Below are positions 24,775 through 36,900 of a DNA stretch of 64,000 nt, one piece after another (positions within the stretch are counted from its first letter, which is position 1; the number at the start of each line of letters is the position of its first letter). A program made the position numbers and the translations under genes. The notes beneath the pieces are model-generated. The model saw only the letters and a program-made list of their open reading frames with translations. It did not search any database and was not told where the DNA came from. Source of the DNA: Viscum album (taxonomy: Eukaryota; Streptophyta; Magnoliopsida; Santalales; Viscaceae); assembly GCA_963277665.1 (NCBI GenBank), contig OY728120.1, positions 426,442,138 through 426,506,137 on the forward strand. The letters run 5' to 3'.

Positions 24775-25912
24775 TATAGGGGTCTGACCGTTGGAACGAG
24801 GGATGGGTTTGGGGGGATCTAGCAGAGCTAAGAAGCAATTGGAGCGATGGTGTTCTCTTGGGGAAGACCGAGCAGAGCTAATGGAGAAAGGAATGAGCAG
24901 AGCTAATGGAGCGAAGGGGTTCCTGGGGGGAACCTTGAGCAGAGCTATTGGAGTGATGGTATTCCCTGGCTGAGAAGACCGAGCATATATAATGGAGTGA
25001 AGGGATTCCCGGGGGGAATCCCGAGCGGAGATAATGGAGTGAGCATCTTCTCGGGCCAGGAAGACCGAGCGGAGCTAATGGAGAGAAGGTATTCCCGATC
25101 TGGGAAGACCAAGCAGAGTTATATTTTTTATAGTTTCTCTTAAATATAGAAGTCTATTCGGTATCTCTTGAGTTCTTATCCTCAAGATATAGGGATTTTC
25201 TTCTCTGTATATATTCTAAAAATATATATACAGAGAATAAAGAACAAGCCCTACCAAAAGAGGAGAATGGAGAAGAGAGAAGATAGAATATCCCAACCAC
25301 ATTAGAAGAAAGAAATAGAACATCAGGGGGGCAGGGGGTGTTACCCTCCGAAATAGATATCCTGGTTGGAGCGAGGAATGAGCGGAGCTATTGGAGCGAA
25401 GTTATTCCCAGTGGGAAGACTGAGCAGAGCTAATAGAGTGATGGGGTTCTCGGACCAGGAAGCCCGAGCAGAGCTAAACAGCCACCCGATTGGAACAAGG
25501 AACGAGCAGAACTAAAGTTTCTAAAAAGAGATAATGATAATGGAGTGAGCGTCTTCCTAGTTCGGGAAGACCGAGTGGAGCTACGAGTTAGGAATTTCAT
25601 TTTCTTGAATTGAGTGAGTGTCTTCACGGGGGGAAGACCAAGTGAAGCTAATGAGCTAACTTACTAGAGTGAGGTTCGACCAAGCGGAGCTAAGGACAGA
25701 TTAGAGAAAGTAATGAGTGGAACTAAGGGGAGTAACATCCTTGGGGGAGGGGTCAAAGGGGGGATATAGAACAGGCAAGTGAAGAGTCAAACTCTACATT
25801 GACTTTGAGTGAGGTCCCACCGAGTGGATCTAGACAAGGTAGAAAAATCAAGTGAAGCGATTTTTATGACTTGTTTCAGCTAAGAGAATCACAACTTTAC
25901 TCATGATACGAT
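24775..25912. repeat. Left long repeat of the 3.2 kb insertion
   Basis: It matches 26800-27970 in order, for example AACAAGCCCTACCAAAAGAG at 25251 and 27299, and the terminal ...TTTACTCAT(G/T)ATACGAT(G/T)GAT. It is filled with irregular repeats of GAGC(G/A)GAGCTAATGGAG spaced about 30-60 bases apart, often followed by GGTATTCCC and GGGAAGACC. The short open frames here come from this repetition and are not genes. Confidence 0.75.
25201..25237. repeat. Hairpin with 14-base arms in the 3.2 kb insertion
   Basis: TTCTCTGTATATAT (25201-25214) and its exact complement ATATATACAGAGAA (25224-25237) flank a nine-base loop. The equivalent in the right long repeat (about 27255-27292) is decayed. It could form a stem in the transcript; function unknown. 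Confidence 0.75.
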
Positions 25913-26025
25913 GGATAACCCATGAGAATAGGTAAACGTCAGTTTTCCACTAATAAAACATGCCTCTGTGAATGTTTTGATACGGGGACATGCACCCTGA
26001 CACTTCCGGTGCACGTATAATTACA

Positions 26026-26223
26026 TTCGTACACATTCTATAGATGCGTACGTGTTCCACTTACAAGCGTACATGTTCTATAGACCCATACATGTTCAAC
26101 TTATAGGAATATTCATTCTATATATGCGTACGTGTTCTATATACGTGTATGCATTCTATAAACGCGTACATGTTCTATAATGGAATGCGCGCTACTTAAT
26201 GGGCGTACACATTCTACTAAATG
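26026..26223. repeat. About ten tandem units of roughly 20 bases
   Basis: The core is GCGTACATGTTCTATAGAC with variants such as GCGTACGTGTTCTATATAC and GCGTACACATTCTACTAAA. Units vary from 18 to 21 bases and are degenerate. They lie in the internal, non-coding part of the 3.2 kb insertion. Confidence 0.8.
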
Positions 26224-26799
26224 TAAAAGTGCACGTGAAGTCCCCCCAGGGCCAAATATCTGCTTTGGTTCACCACCAGTCTAGTTTTGAATCCATGAAA
26301 ATAGTGGGAGGAGTGGAATTCCGATTCCAATACACCACTTGTTTGCTTGGGTTCAATACTAGATTTTAGGCTGGAACATGGGTTCCAGACTAGCTAGACC
26401 GTATGGAGCCACCTTCTTCACAATGAAATTCCTATGGATCCTTCGGATGTCCGTTCTCTAGAAGAACGACTTTGACATATAGACCCTAGGGTCATGATCC
26501 AGTCGTACCAGGCATGTTAGGTTGTACCTTGAAGGAGATGGTGCTCCCTCTATGCTTTTCCCTGGGTTTCTAGACCGAATCTTCTCCCATAACCCTATCT
26601 CAGCCCTTGAACCATCTATCTTAAAGCTATTCTCAGCTTATCCCTTCCCAGCTACTCTCATCGAGCCACGAGTAAGCTCATAGCCAGAGCCAAGGAAAGC
26701 CTACTATAGATCGTTGACTAATTTTATCTGCGATCATATACAATAAAAGTCGAAGAGATATAGAGACAGTTTGGGATGTGATTGAGGGAGTGGCACCCC

Positions 26800-27970
26800 T
26801 ATAATATAGGGGGTCTAACTATTGGAGGGAGGGACTAGTTTTGGAGGACCGTGCATAGCTAAGAATCTATTGGAGCGATGGTATTACCAGGTGAAAGACC
26901 GATCAGAGCAAATAGATCACAAAATGAGCGGAGCTAATGGAGCGAAGGGGTTCCCGTGGGGAACCCTGAGCGGAGCTAATGGAGAAAGGAAATATCGGAG
27001 CTATTCTAATGATGGTATTCCCAGGATGGGAAGACCGAGCTGAGCTAATGGAGCGAAAATATTCCCAGGGGAAGCCCGAGCAGAGCTAATAGAGCGAGCG
27101 TCTTCCCGAGCTGGGAAGACTGACCGGAGCTAAGGGAGCGAAGGTATTCCTGGGCCGAGAAGACCAAGTGGAGCTAAAAGTTCTATACTTTCTCCTAAAT
27201 ATAAAAGGATATTATCTCTCAATTGGGCTCTTCTACTAAATATATAGGGATTTTCTTCTCTTTATATCTTCTCAAAAAATATATACGGAGAGGAAAGAAC
27301 AAGCCCTACCAAAAGAGGAGAAGAGAGAAGAGCGAAGACAGAGTAGCCCTACCACATTAGGAGAAAGAAATAGAACACCGGGGGGCCATGGGGGGTTACC
27401 CCTCAGAATAGATATCCTAATTGGAGCGAGGAACAAGAAGAGCTATTGGAGAAAAGGTATTCCTAGGGGGAAGACTGAGTGGAGCTGGTGGAGCAATAAG
27501 GGTCCTGGGCCGGGAAGCCTGAGTGGAGCAAAGCAGCAACCCGATTGGAGTGAGGCATGAGTTGAGCTAGGGTTTCTAAAAAGGGCTAATGATAATAGAG
27601 TGAGCATCTTTCCGGGCTGGGAAGACCAAGAGGAGCTAAGATTTAGGCATTTTATTTTCTTGAATGGAGTAAGCATCTTCCCGGGAGGAAGTCAGAGTGG
27701 AGCTAATGAGCTAACTTACTGGAGCGAGGTCCAACTGAGCAGAGCTAAGGAAATATTAGAGTGAGGAATGAGCGGAGCTAAGAGGAGAACCCCCAACCCC
27801 CTAGGGGGTCACAGGGGGATACATAACATGTTAGTGTAGAGTCACACTCGGCGTTGCCTTGGAGAAAGGTCCCACCGAGCGGAGGTATACAAGGCAGAAA
27901 AATTGAGTGACGCGATTTGTATCACTTGTTTCTGCTATGAGATCATGAGTTTACTCATTATACGATTGAT
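26800..27970. repeat. Right long repeat of the 3.2 kb insertion
   Basis: Partner of 24775-25912 with the same internal GAGCGGAGCTAATGGAG motif series. It may begin at 26791 (TGGCACCCC) if the purine run before it is a polypurine tract. Element 2 LTR sequence resumes at about 27970 (GATTTATTACTTTAGTATGG). Confidence 0.72.
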
Positions 27971-28929
27971 TAGATTTATTACTTTAGTATGGAAAAATCA
28001 TAGGTAGAGTGTGTAGAAGAATAATTGAACTTAAATAAGTTAGTAAAAATTATTACCTCTTCTTTATAAATCTTCCTTTAATGAACACCTTTACACCTAT
28101 AAGGAGGGTGTTATCACTAAAATAAGGCCTCTAGAATGTGGTTGGGGATTTATGAATGAATTTGGGAAGATGTTGGCAGAAATAAATAGGGTATTATGTT
28201 AGATTAAATGACAAAAACGGGTTCCCATATATAGGAGAGGGGAGAGTCACTTTAGGAAACTCGCAAAATATTAAATTAATATAAATTCATTTCCAATTAG
28301 AAATGGATAAAAAATTATTTATTTATTATATAATAATAGTATGGGATGAAATAATCTCAACAAATTATTTTTAGAAATTTTTAAGTCACAAAATTAACTT
28401 ATCATTTTGCTTTATCCTTTTGTTAAACCCTTTAACTCTTTTTGGGAGAACATGGATTTTTAAACTTTTGGGTTAATAAAATTACTATAAAATGATAAAA
28501 TAACTAAAAATGAATAATTGGTGTCAAATTTAACCTTAATATATTTATTTTTATGAATCTTATATTTTTATGAATTTTAAATCATTTAATAAAATGTTAT
28601 TATTTTAAAGTATCATTATGTCAATTTTGATATTATTCACTATTTGTTTTTTTAAATCATAACTACATTATAACTTTGAGAAAAAACTTCTAATATATCA
28701 ATAAAATGTCTAATCTATCTATAAAATCAACTTTTGTCATTAATTATATAAAATTATTTTCATTTTAATATTTTTAATATCATTTATAGATATTTCCATT
28801 AATTAAGAAATTACTAAATCATTATTAAGAAAAATTTTAATTAAATTATCTATTCTCTAAAAATTAAAAATAAATTATCATAATGATTAAAAACTTATTA
28901 AATTTAAAATGACTATTTATAGAAAAATT

Positions 28930-28934
28930 TATAT
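28930..28934. other. Target-site duplication of Element 3, left copy (TATAT)
   Basis: TATAT directly precedes the LTR start and recurs at 41333-41337 directly after the right LTR. Five bases is the usual Ty3 duplication length. The site is AT-rich, so the match alone is weak, but it agrees with boundaries set independently from the LTR ends. Confidence 0.75.
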
Positions 28935-30568
28935 TATAACACTCGAGACTTTTATGAGAAATATTTTGTTTTTATGTTATATACATCATCAAAGGAATCT
29001 TTCACTACACACAACACTTTCTTGGCTTTCTTTACACACAATCGCGGCCTTCCTTGATAGCTTGCGTCGTACGCAATAACGAGTTTCATTAAACAAAGAT
29101 ATGCTATTAAAATATTATTAAAACTAGCCGTTATGAATAGTAATAACCACTTATTGAAATTTTTTAAATTTTATTTTTCAAAATGGACTTCGTTTTTGGA
29201 TTCAGAATATCGAAATTTGCCTAGGGGGAAATTTTGGTATTTTTATGAAAACATTCAATTTTTGATGAATAGTGAAAACACTAGGTTACTATTTAAAAAC
29301 CGACTTTTTATTTAAATAATTATTTATTTTATTTAATTTTATTTTAGTTCAAAATTGATACATAATACCAATATAAGTTCAATTTAATTCATTGGAGTAA
29401 TTTTATAATAATTTTAGATATATAAAAATTTTATTGAACTTTTCACCGTCTTTTATCCACCTCCTAGGAGAATTTGCACATTTATATAAAACTTAATTTT
29501 ACACCTTCTGTGAGTGGAATTTCTAAAATCCGAGAGGCATGGTTGATTTCAGTACGTAAAATGTGGTTCAATGAGATGAAAATAATTTTGGGTGAATAGT
29601 AACTTTTTACTTTTATTTACCACGGTTAAAAGTAAATAGGGTAATTAAGGGTAAAATGATATTATTATTACAATAAAACATGTCCTAATTCTATTGGATA
29701 AGTGTAATTAGACCAAAATAAACCTTAGGAATAAAATATTACCATTTAGGCCCACTTGGATTAGATTAGGACATTTATTATTAATTTATTTAAAGAAGGG
29801 TTAAAATAGTTAAAATCAAAGTTTAATAAGTTAATAATTTTTAATATAGGGTTATACATAAGATATATTCGACTATAAATATTAATAAGAAAGATAAAAA
29901 GATTTCCTACATAATGGAATTTTATTTGTAATTTTTAGAAATTAAATAATTTAATTTATTTATGACACAATGATGATGCAGTAATTATCTTGTTAATGAA
30001 ATATTGACATAATTGATGTTATAAATACTCAAATAAATGTAATTTGAGACTTTTTATGAATTACACTAATTTTCTAGGTTAATATGACATGTTATAATTT
30101 ATTTAATTAACTTTGTTTTAACTAATAACTCTGTTATGAGTTTTACAAAAATCAATTACTAAATTGTGTTAAAATTGACATAAAATAGTTATTAAAACAA
30201 ATATTATATTATTAATTGTTATTTTATTCTTAAAAATCAAAGGATCAGAAAAATGACTTATATAAGGTTATATATATTAATAATAAAAAACTTGGGGTTT
30301 TTCTGGATTGTTATAGTAATTTTATTAACCTTATAGTGTAAGAACACAAAAAGAGACTATAAAAGTAAAATTATCTAACTTAAAGATAAATATAAATGAT
30401 AAGGTTAAAATAGTAAACTAAACTTGTCCAAATTCTATTGGATGAGAGGCTTTCGACCCATCTCCACCTTAGCTTCGAAATAAATCAATTTGGAGCTATT
30501 TAAAACCGAATATGGCTTTATAATAAAATAATATTTTTTGTTTTGCCAAAGGTGCCCCTCTCTTCCCT

Positions 30569-30576
30569 TATAAAAG
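30569..30576 (+). promoter_or_regulatory. TATA box of Element 3, 5' LTR
   Basis: TATAAAAG within CCCTTATAAAAGGG, followed by pyrimidine-rich CCTCTCTTCCTCACACC, the usual setting of a plant RNA polymerase II start. It is 1634 bases into the LTR; the 3' LTR has the same box at the same offset. Confidence 0.8.
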
Positions 30577-31090
30577 GGAACCTCATCCCTCTCTTCCTCA
30601 CACCACTTTGAGCCTTAAAGATCAGCCAAATCCTGACAATTTCTCCTCTCCACTTCCCTAGAAACATCCTAGAGGTTCTGGTCTTCTTCAAAGACCAATT
30701 TTAGTGCCCTAAAAGGAGGTCTCAAAGAAGCGCTTCAAAGAAGAGGTAATGTCTGTTACCGATTCTTTCAACTTCATTTCTTCTTCCACTTCTTCTTATT
30801 TAGTTGTTTCATTATGAATTAATAACATCAGTATCACTCATATAATGTTATGTTTTTATAATTACGAAACAACCCTATTTCACCATCTATCCATCCTACG
30901 GAAAACGAAATCACCGCGCGTGCGTATGTACGAAATACCGTCTCCACGCCATGGTGTAATCTATTTTCCACCACCACCTTAATTGGATGGGTATAATGGG
31001 GTAAATAATAAATATATATGATTATTGTAAAGTGATATTGATTCTGGAATAGTATACATACACTCCAATACAATTCCACAATCATGGGAA

Positions 31091-31117
31091 CGATATCATC
31101 GTTCGTGCGTACGTACG
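31091..31117 (+). promoter_or_regulatory. Conserved LTR motif, GATATCATC/GTGCGTACGTACG
   Basis: CGATATCATC then GTTCGTGCGTACGTACG, followed by GGAATACC and CTCCACG. A decayed sister copy lies 190 bases upstream at 30904-30932. The core GTACGTAC is self-complementary. It is about 520 bases downstream of the TATA box. Confidence 0.65.
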
Positions 31118-32490
31118 GAATACCATCTCCACGATGTAATGCGAGTCGTTCTACATGATTTTCATTGCATAATGATTACATATATGAATTGAGTGAATAA
31201 ATATGATATATATTACACTAATACCGTTCTGTAAATGAGGTATCTATAACCTAAAAAGAAGAATAAGAATTTATTCGACAAAACATGCATAAGAACAAAA
31301 AGTAATAAACACCCGAATAACAAGTAAAAATTAGATATTACTAATAATAAGCTAAGAATATGACCATATATGATATCATAAAAATGTGTATGATTCTGGA
31401 ATAAATCAATGACATTATTTAAATCATTATACAGGAGGTTCGGACATTTACGAAGCAAATCAGACCTAAGGTAAGGGAAAATATCACAATCTCATTTTTA
31501 TCTGAGATTGTTTATACTTTGGTATTTACTGGGGTGTATTTTATCATCAACATCCATGTTACCTCAATATGTAATATTATTTCCATCCACTTACAATTTT
31601 TTAAATCCAATTTTACCCTTCGGTGTGTTTTTAGTAAAATATATGAAAGGAATCTTATGTCGTTTTTCATACGAGGTACTTTTTAACTTTTCCGACAAAA
31701 GTACGAGAAGAATGTTTTTTAACTTATACGGCATGAATGGATTTTTAAAACATTATTTCCAAGAATCATCCTTTACAATTTTTCATGTTTATATTTAATT
31801 AACTTCTTTAGTTTAGAATTGTATGACATGTTAAGAAGGGAAAAGTGTTTTTGAAGTAGAAAGGATATTTTCCTCAAGAATGGAGTTCAAGTGTTTTATC
31901 AAAATTATTTTGCATCTAAGATAATAAAGTGTTTTGTTTCAATCCCTATTATTACATTGATTTGATTATGTTGTTATGGAATTATTTTTATGAATTCCTT
32001 CATCTTATATGAATTGTTTTATGATGTCACAATGTTTAAGAATCCCATTTTTATTACATGGGTTATGCAATGATGTATGATTTTATGATTTTGTGGCACA
32101 CATAAGAATGGTATCATTATGAGATGGGTGGGACCAGTATCTCCCTCCAATTCATTGGGTAAAGATTTTATATCTCATGAGATAGACATGGCTGGAACGG
32201 CAGGTTAAACCGATTCAGTGAAACAGGACTGAAACGAGGAATGAACTCTGTTCTGAAATGGACTTTGTCCACTAAGATTGTCTTGACAATGAGTCTTGAC
32301 TAATAAGAAATGATTCTCTATGATTATGTGTGTATGCCACAAAGTTTCATGTTTTCAGTTATGATTATTGAGATTACATTTCACTACTATTATTTATCCC
32401 ATGTTATGAAACTATGATCTCTTTTGCAGGTTATGATTTCCAAAATGTTATGTTCTTATGAATATGATGTGATTGATATTTCTTTTATTT

Positions 32491-32517
32491 ACCCTTACTG
32501 AGCATTTGAGCTCACCC
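32491..32517 (+). promoter_or_regulatory. Conserved LTR-end motif in Element 3
   Basis: ACCCTTACTGAGCATTTGAG followed by CTCACCC, about 250 bases before the LTR end. Matching blocks are at 41063-41089 and, inverted, in Element 2 LTRs at 16298 and 23104. Confidence 0.6.
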
Positions 32518-32764
32518 TTTTGTATGTTTTCTTTCCCCAGGCCAGGAAGAAGGTTATTAAGTAAGATATTCCAAAAAAGGGACTATAGATAAGATGAAAT
32601 AAATGGGAGATAGTGTAGATGCTTTATGAACAAATTGTTTATGTTTCCCAGTTTCTAAAGACACTATACCTATAAGGTCCTTTCCTGGTTTTGTTATATG
32701 TTGTAATAAGTGTGCTTCAATTCTGAAGTAATAACAATGTATGTAAAGTATGGGTCGTTATAGT

Positions 32765-32776
32765 TGGTATCTGAGG
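32765..32776 (+). other. Primer-binding site of Element 3 (decayed)
   Basis: TGGTATCTGAGG begins two bases after the LTR end. It differs from the initiator-Met signature TGGTATCAGAGC at two of twelve positions, so priming would already be weakened. Confidence 0.85.
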
Positions 32777-32984
32777 AAGGGTGTAGTTAACCTTTGGAAA
32801 CTAGGATGTGAAAGCCTTAGTAAGAATCCTAAGGATAAGTCTAAGCATAGAACACAATATTAGTGTTTTAGAGATGGCCATGAATAACCTAGGATAAGAC
32901 CTTAAGTGTGAAATTTTATTCTTGATTATGTGGTTTTCCTATTATAATTAGTGTTGATCACACTATTCTTCTTGGTTTTAGTCA

Positions 32985-33932
32985 ATGGCTGGAACCCGAA
33001 GGAACCGTGTTAATGCGGAATGCGACGGGCAATGCAATGATTGTAACCCTAAGCAACCAAATGTTATGGGAGCTATAATGCAAAATCTTGTAGCCATTCT
33101 CACACAACTTTCTCAAGCTATGAATCATGCAGGACTTCCAACTGAGAAAAGGAAGGAGCAACATTCTGTGGAATCCTTCATGAGGTAGCGTGCACCTTCA
33201 TTCAGCGGGTCTACTGATCCATTAGTTTCTGAACAATGGATCAGTACTACTGAAAAGATATTTTCAGTTCTTCAATGTTCTGAACATGATAAAGTCATCT
33301 TAGTAGTGTATCGTTTGGAATTTGATGCGGATCAATGGTGGCATCTTATCAAGAATACGAGGCCAAGAGATGAAATTGATTCCATGGAATGGGATGAGTT
33401 CAAGAACTTATTTTTCAATAAGTACTTCCCTCATATTCTCTGAAAAAAGATGGTGAAAAAGTTTCTTGAAATAAAGAAAAAGGATGATGAATCTGTTGGT
33501 ACCTATGAAGAAAATTTTACAAGACTTGCAAGGTACACTTCTGGTATTATTATCCAACCTGAGAGTAAGATCGATCGATTCTTTAGTGGCTTAAAACCAA
33601 GTCTTCGATGGGCGTTATCCATAAGGGACTTCAATAGCTATAAGGAAATCGTTCGATGTGATCTTAAAGTTGAGATGGAGATTGGAGTAACCCATCAGTC
33701 ATATGGGTTTGATAAGAAGAGGAAAATGGAATTCAAAGGAAAATCTAAAGAGCACACTGAAAAGAAGATGATTTTTCCCTTATGCTCAAAGTGTGGAAAT
33801 AAACATGGAGGGAGTTGTCTTAAAAGGACAAGTAAATGTTTCAAATGTGGAAAGGAAGGTCATAGGGCATTTGAATTCCTCAATGATGGGAAAAAGATGT
33901 CTAGTGATGCGAAAAATGAAAAGGCTACATAG
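32985..33932 (+). pseudogene. Gag of Element 3 (three in-frame stops)
   Basis: Starts MAGTRRNRVNAECDGQCNDC. The capsid region includes PSFSGSTDPLVSEQWI, QWWHLIKNTRP and ENFTRLARYTSG, then RFFSGLKPSL. Two Cys-rich knuckles end it: CSKCGNKHGGSCLKR and CFKCGKEGHRAFEF, in which the last zinc-binding Cys is replaced by Phe. In-frame stops at 33186 (TAG), 33441 (TGA) and 33930 (TAG) break it. The same frame continues into protease, so Gag and Pol were probably one polyprotein. The start is the first Met at the conserved MAGTR position, 222 bases after the LTR. Confidence 0.93.
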
Positions 33933-33971
33933 AGTGCACCTCCTACACTTCAATGTTACAAGTGCAAGGAA

Positions 33972-36900
33972 ATGGGGAATTATGCCAATCAATTCCCTAA
34001 TCCAAGGGTTGTTGATGATGATCGACGTCAACAAACTTTTAAGGCTAAAGACAATGGAAAGTCACATGTAATTTCTATCAGCGATGTGGAGTACGATAAC
34101 GAAGTGGTGAAAGGTACACTTACCATCCACTCTAAAGTAGCAAATGTTTTATTTGATTCTGGAACCACCCACTCCTTTACTTCTAAAGAATTTTCTAAGG
34201 GTATCACTGTATTACCACAAAAATTAGTTGTTGAGTTAGCTGTGACAACCCCTAATGGCACAACAGTTGCATCAAAAGTTTATAATTCTTCTTCGATTGA
34301 AGTTTGTGTTAAAGTGCTTCCTACAAATCTTATGATCATACGTATAGTAGAATTTGATGTGATTCTTGGCATGGATTGGATTTCTCTATATGGCGCTCAT
34401 ATCAATTTCCAAATAAGGGAAGTCACATTTCATATTCCATATCAATCTTTGATCATCTATCGATGCAAGGATGAACAAAACCTTCCAGTGGGATTTTCTT
34501 CCATCTTATGGGTCTTGATTCCACTAAATGAAGGTTATTTATCTCAAATGGTTGGTGAGAAACTCCCGATTAAGAATATGCCCATTGTACGAGAGTTTGA
34601 TGGTGACTTTCTGGAGGAATTGCCGGGTCCTCAACCAAATCGTGAAGATGAGTTTTCAATAGAACTCGTACTAGGTTCTTTACCTATTTCAATGACACCT
34701 TTTAGAATGGCCCCAATTGAGTTGCAGGAATTGAAGAAGAAACTCCAAGAGAATCTTGATAAGGGGTTCATATGCCCTAGTGCGTCACCTTGGGGAGAAC
34801 CTGTTCCGTTTATTAAGAAGAAAGATGGATCAATGAGACTCTGCATTGATTATCGATAACTAAACAAGATCGCTATCAAGAACAAATATCCTCTCCCGCG
34901 CATTGATGACTTATTTGACCAACTACGCAGAGCTTAATAATCTTCCAAAATTGATCTTTGTTCAGGGTATCATCACTTAAGGGTCAAAAGGGAGGATATA
35001 CCAAAGACGGATTTTCATACAAGGTATGAACACTATGAATTTATAGGGATTCCATTTGGTCTTACTAATGCCCCTACTATCTTCATGAATCTGATGAATA
35101 GAATCTTTAGAGACTATCTTGATTAGTTTGTGGTAGTCTTTATAGACGATATTCATGTATATTCAAAGAGAAAGGAAAAACATGAAGATCACTTGAGAAT
35201 TATATTGAAGACCCTGATAAAGGAGAAGCTTTATGCCAAATTTACCAAGTGTGAATGTTGGCTTCAAAAAGTTTCATTTTCGGGTCACATAATCTCAAAA
35301 GAGGGGATATCGGTGGATCCAGCAAAAACAGATGTTATCGAAAGATAGTCAAGACCAACAACAGTAACTGAGATCCAAATTTTTATTGGTTTGGCTGGAT
35401 ATTATCGACGTTTTGTGAAAGAGTTTTCACGATTATCTAATACACTCACCAGGTTGACTCGGAAAGGAGTAAAGTTTGTTTGGACGGAGGAATGTGAAGA
35501 GAATTTCAAGGAGTTGAAAAGAAGGTTATCTAGTGCACCTATTCTCACACTGCCTTGTAGTGGAGAAAGGTTTGTGATATACAGTGATGCATCCAAGAAG
35601 GGATTGGGGTGTGTTCGTATGAAAAATGATATGGTGATAGCTTATGCCTCACGACAGTTGAAAATCCATGAGAAAAATTACCCAACTCATGATTTGGAGT
35701 TAGCTGTGGTAATCTTTGAATTAATGATTTGGAGGCATTATCTTTATGGAGAAAGGTGTGACATTTATACTGATCATAAATGTCTAATGTATATTTTCAG
35801 ACAAAAGGAGCTAAATATGCGCCAAAGAAGATCGTTGGAGCTAATTAAGGATTACAACTACTCAATTCATTACCACCCTGGGAAAGCAAACAAGGTTGAA
35901 GATGCATGAAGTCGACAAGACCATGCCATTTTATCCATGATGAGTATCACAAAAGATCCAATATTTATGGATTTAAAACGGATGGATCTTGGAATTATAA
36001 TGAAAGGGGAAAATCATATCTTTCTCAAATGAATGTTCAACCATCTTTACATGTTAAGATTAAATAGGCACAGAAAGAAGATGTAGAGTTACAAAAGAAG
36101 GTGAGAAATGTTCCTAAATTCAACCTTGATTGTGATGGGATAATAAAGTTCAAGAATCGGGTTTGTGTTCCTCAAATCCCCGAATTGAAGAAGGAGCTGC
36201 TGGATGAGGCTCATAGTTATTCATTCTCTATTCATCCTGGAAGAACGAAGATGTACAGGGACCGGAAAGAGTACTTATGGTGGGATGGAATGAACAGAGA
36301 TGTTGCTAAATAAGTCTCTCGATGCTTGGTTTGTCAGCAAGTTAAAGCTGAGAGACAGAATTCCAAGGGGATGTTACAACCATTACCCATACCTGAATGG
36401 AAATGGGAAAACATCACTATGGAATTTGTCACAGGACTTCCTAAAACATCCAAAGGCAATAATGTTATCTGGGTCATAGTTGATCGTCTTACAAAGTCTG
36501 CACACTTCATTAATATTTGAGAGGATTTCTCTCTGGATGAGCTTTCCAGGATATATATAAAGTAAGTGGTAATATTTCATGGAGTACCACTTTCTATTAT
36601 ATCTGATCGGGATCCGAGGTTTTCCTCAATGTTCTGGTGAAGTATTCAGCATACTCTGGATACAGAGATGAGTTTCAGAACTGGTTATCATCCTCAGACA
36701 GACGGTCAGTCTGAGAGGAAAATTCAAACTCTAGAAGATATGTTGAGAGATTGATCTATGGATTTCAAAGGTGGTTGGGATCAACACCTACCTTTGGTTG
36801 AATTTTCTTATAATAATAGATTTCGCTCCAGTATTCATATGGATCCTTATGAAGCTCTCTATGGAAAGAAATGCAGGACTCCAACTTGCTAGGATGAAGT

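Larger units (their letters stand above)
24775..27970. mobile_element. Non-coding LTR-retrotransposon-like insertion of about 3.2 kb
   Basis: It interrupts Element 2's right LTR at a place where the left LTR is continuous (around 17945-17970). Two direct repeats of about 1.1 kb (24775-25912 and about 26800-27970) flank some 0.9 kb that lacks any reading frame. This LTR-like design without coding capacity fits a non-autonomous element, between a TRIM and a LARD in size. A purine run GATTGAGGGAG stands right before TGGCACCCC at 26791, a possible purine tract and LTR start for plus orientation, but no clear primer site was found. Boundaries are good to about 20 bases and orientation is uncertain. 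Confidence 0.7.
28935..32762 (+). repeat. 5' LTR of Element 3 (3828 bases)
   Basis: It starts TATAAC (decayed from TGTAAC, as in the right copy) and ends GGGTCGTTATA. It contains a TATA box at 30569, two copies of the GTACGTAC-type motif (30904-30932 and 31091-31117) and the TTACTGAGCAT block at 32491. An 83-codon frame at 30834-31085 recurs in the right LTR at 39403-39654 only because the LTRs are duplicates. Confidence 0.95.

Noticed and set aside
24791..24973. Frames in the 3.2 kb insertion (also 25430-25627, 26822-27043, 27443-27676)
   Set aside because: They are translations of the GAGCGGAGCTAATGG-type repeats, differ between the two long repeats and show no domain.
30834..31085. 83-codon frame conserved at 39403-39654, looking like a conserved small protein
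   Set aside because: Both copies are the same place in the two LTRs of Element 3; similarity reflects LTR duplication, not selection on a protein.
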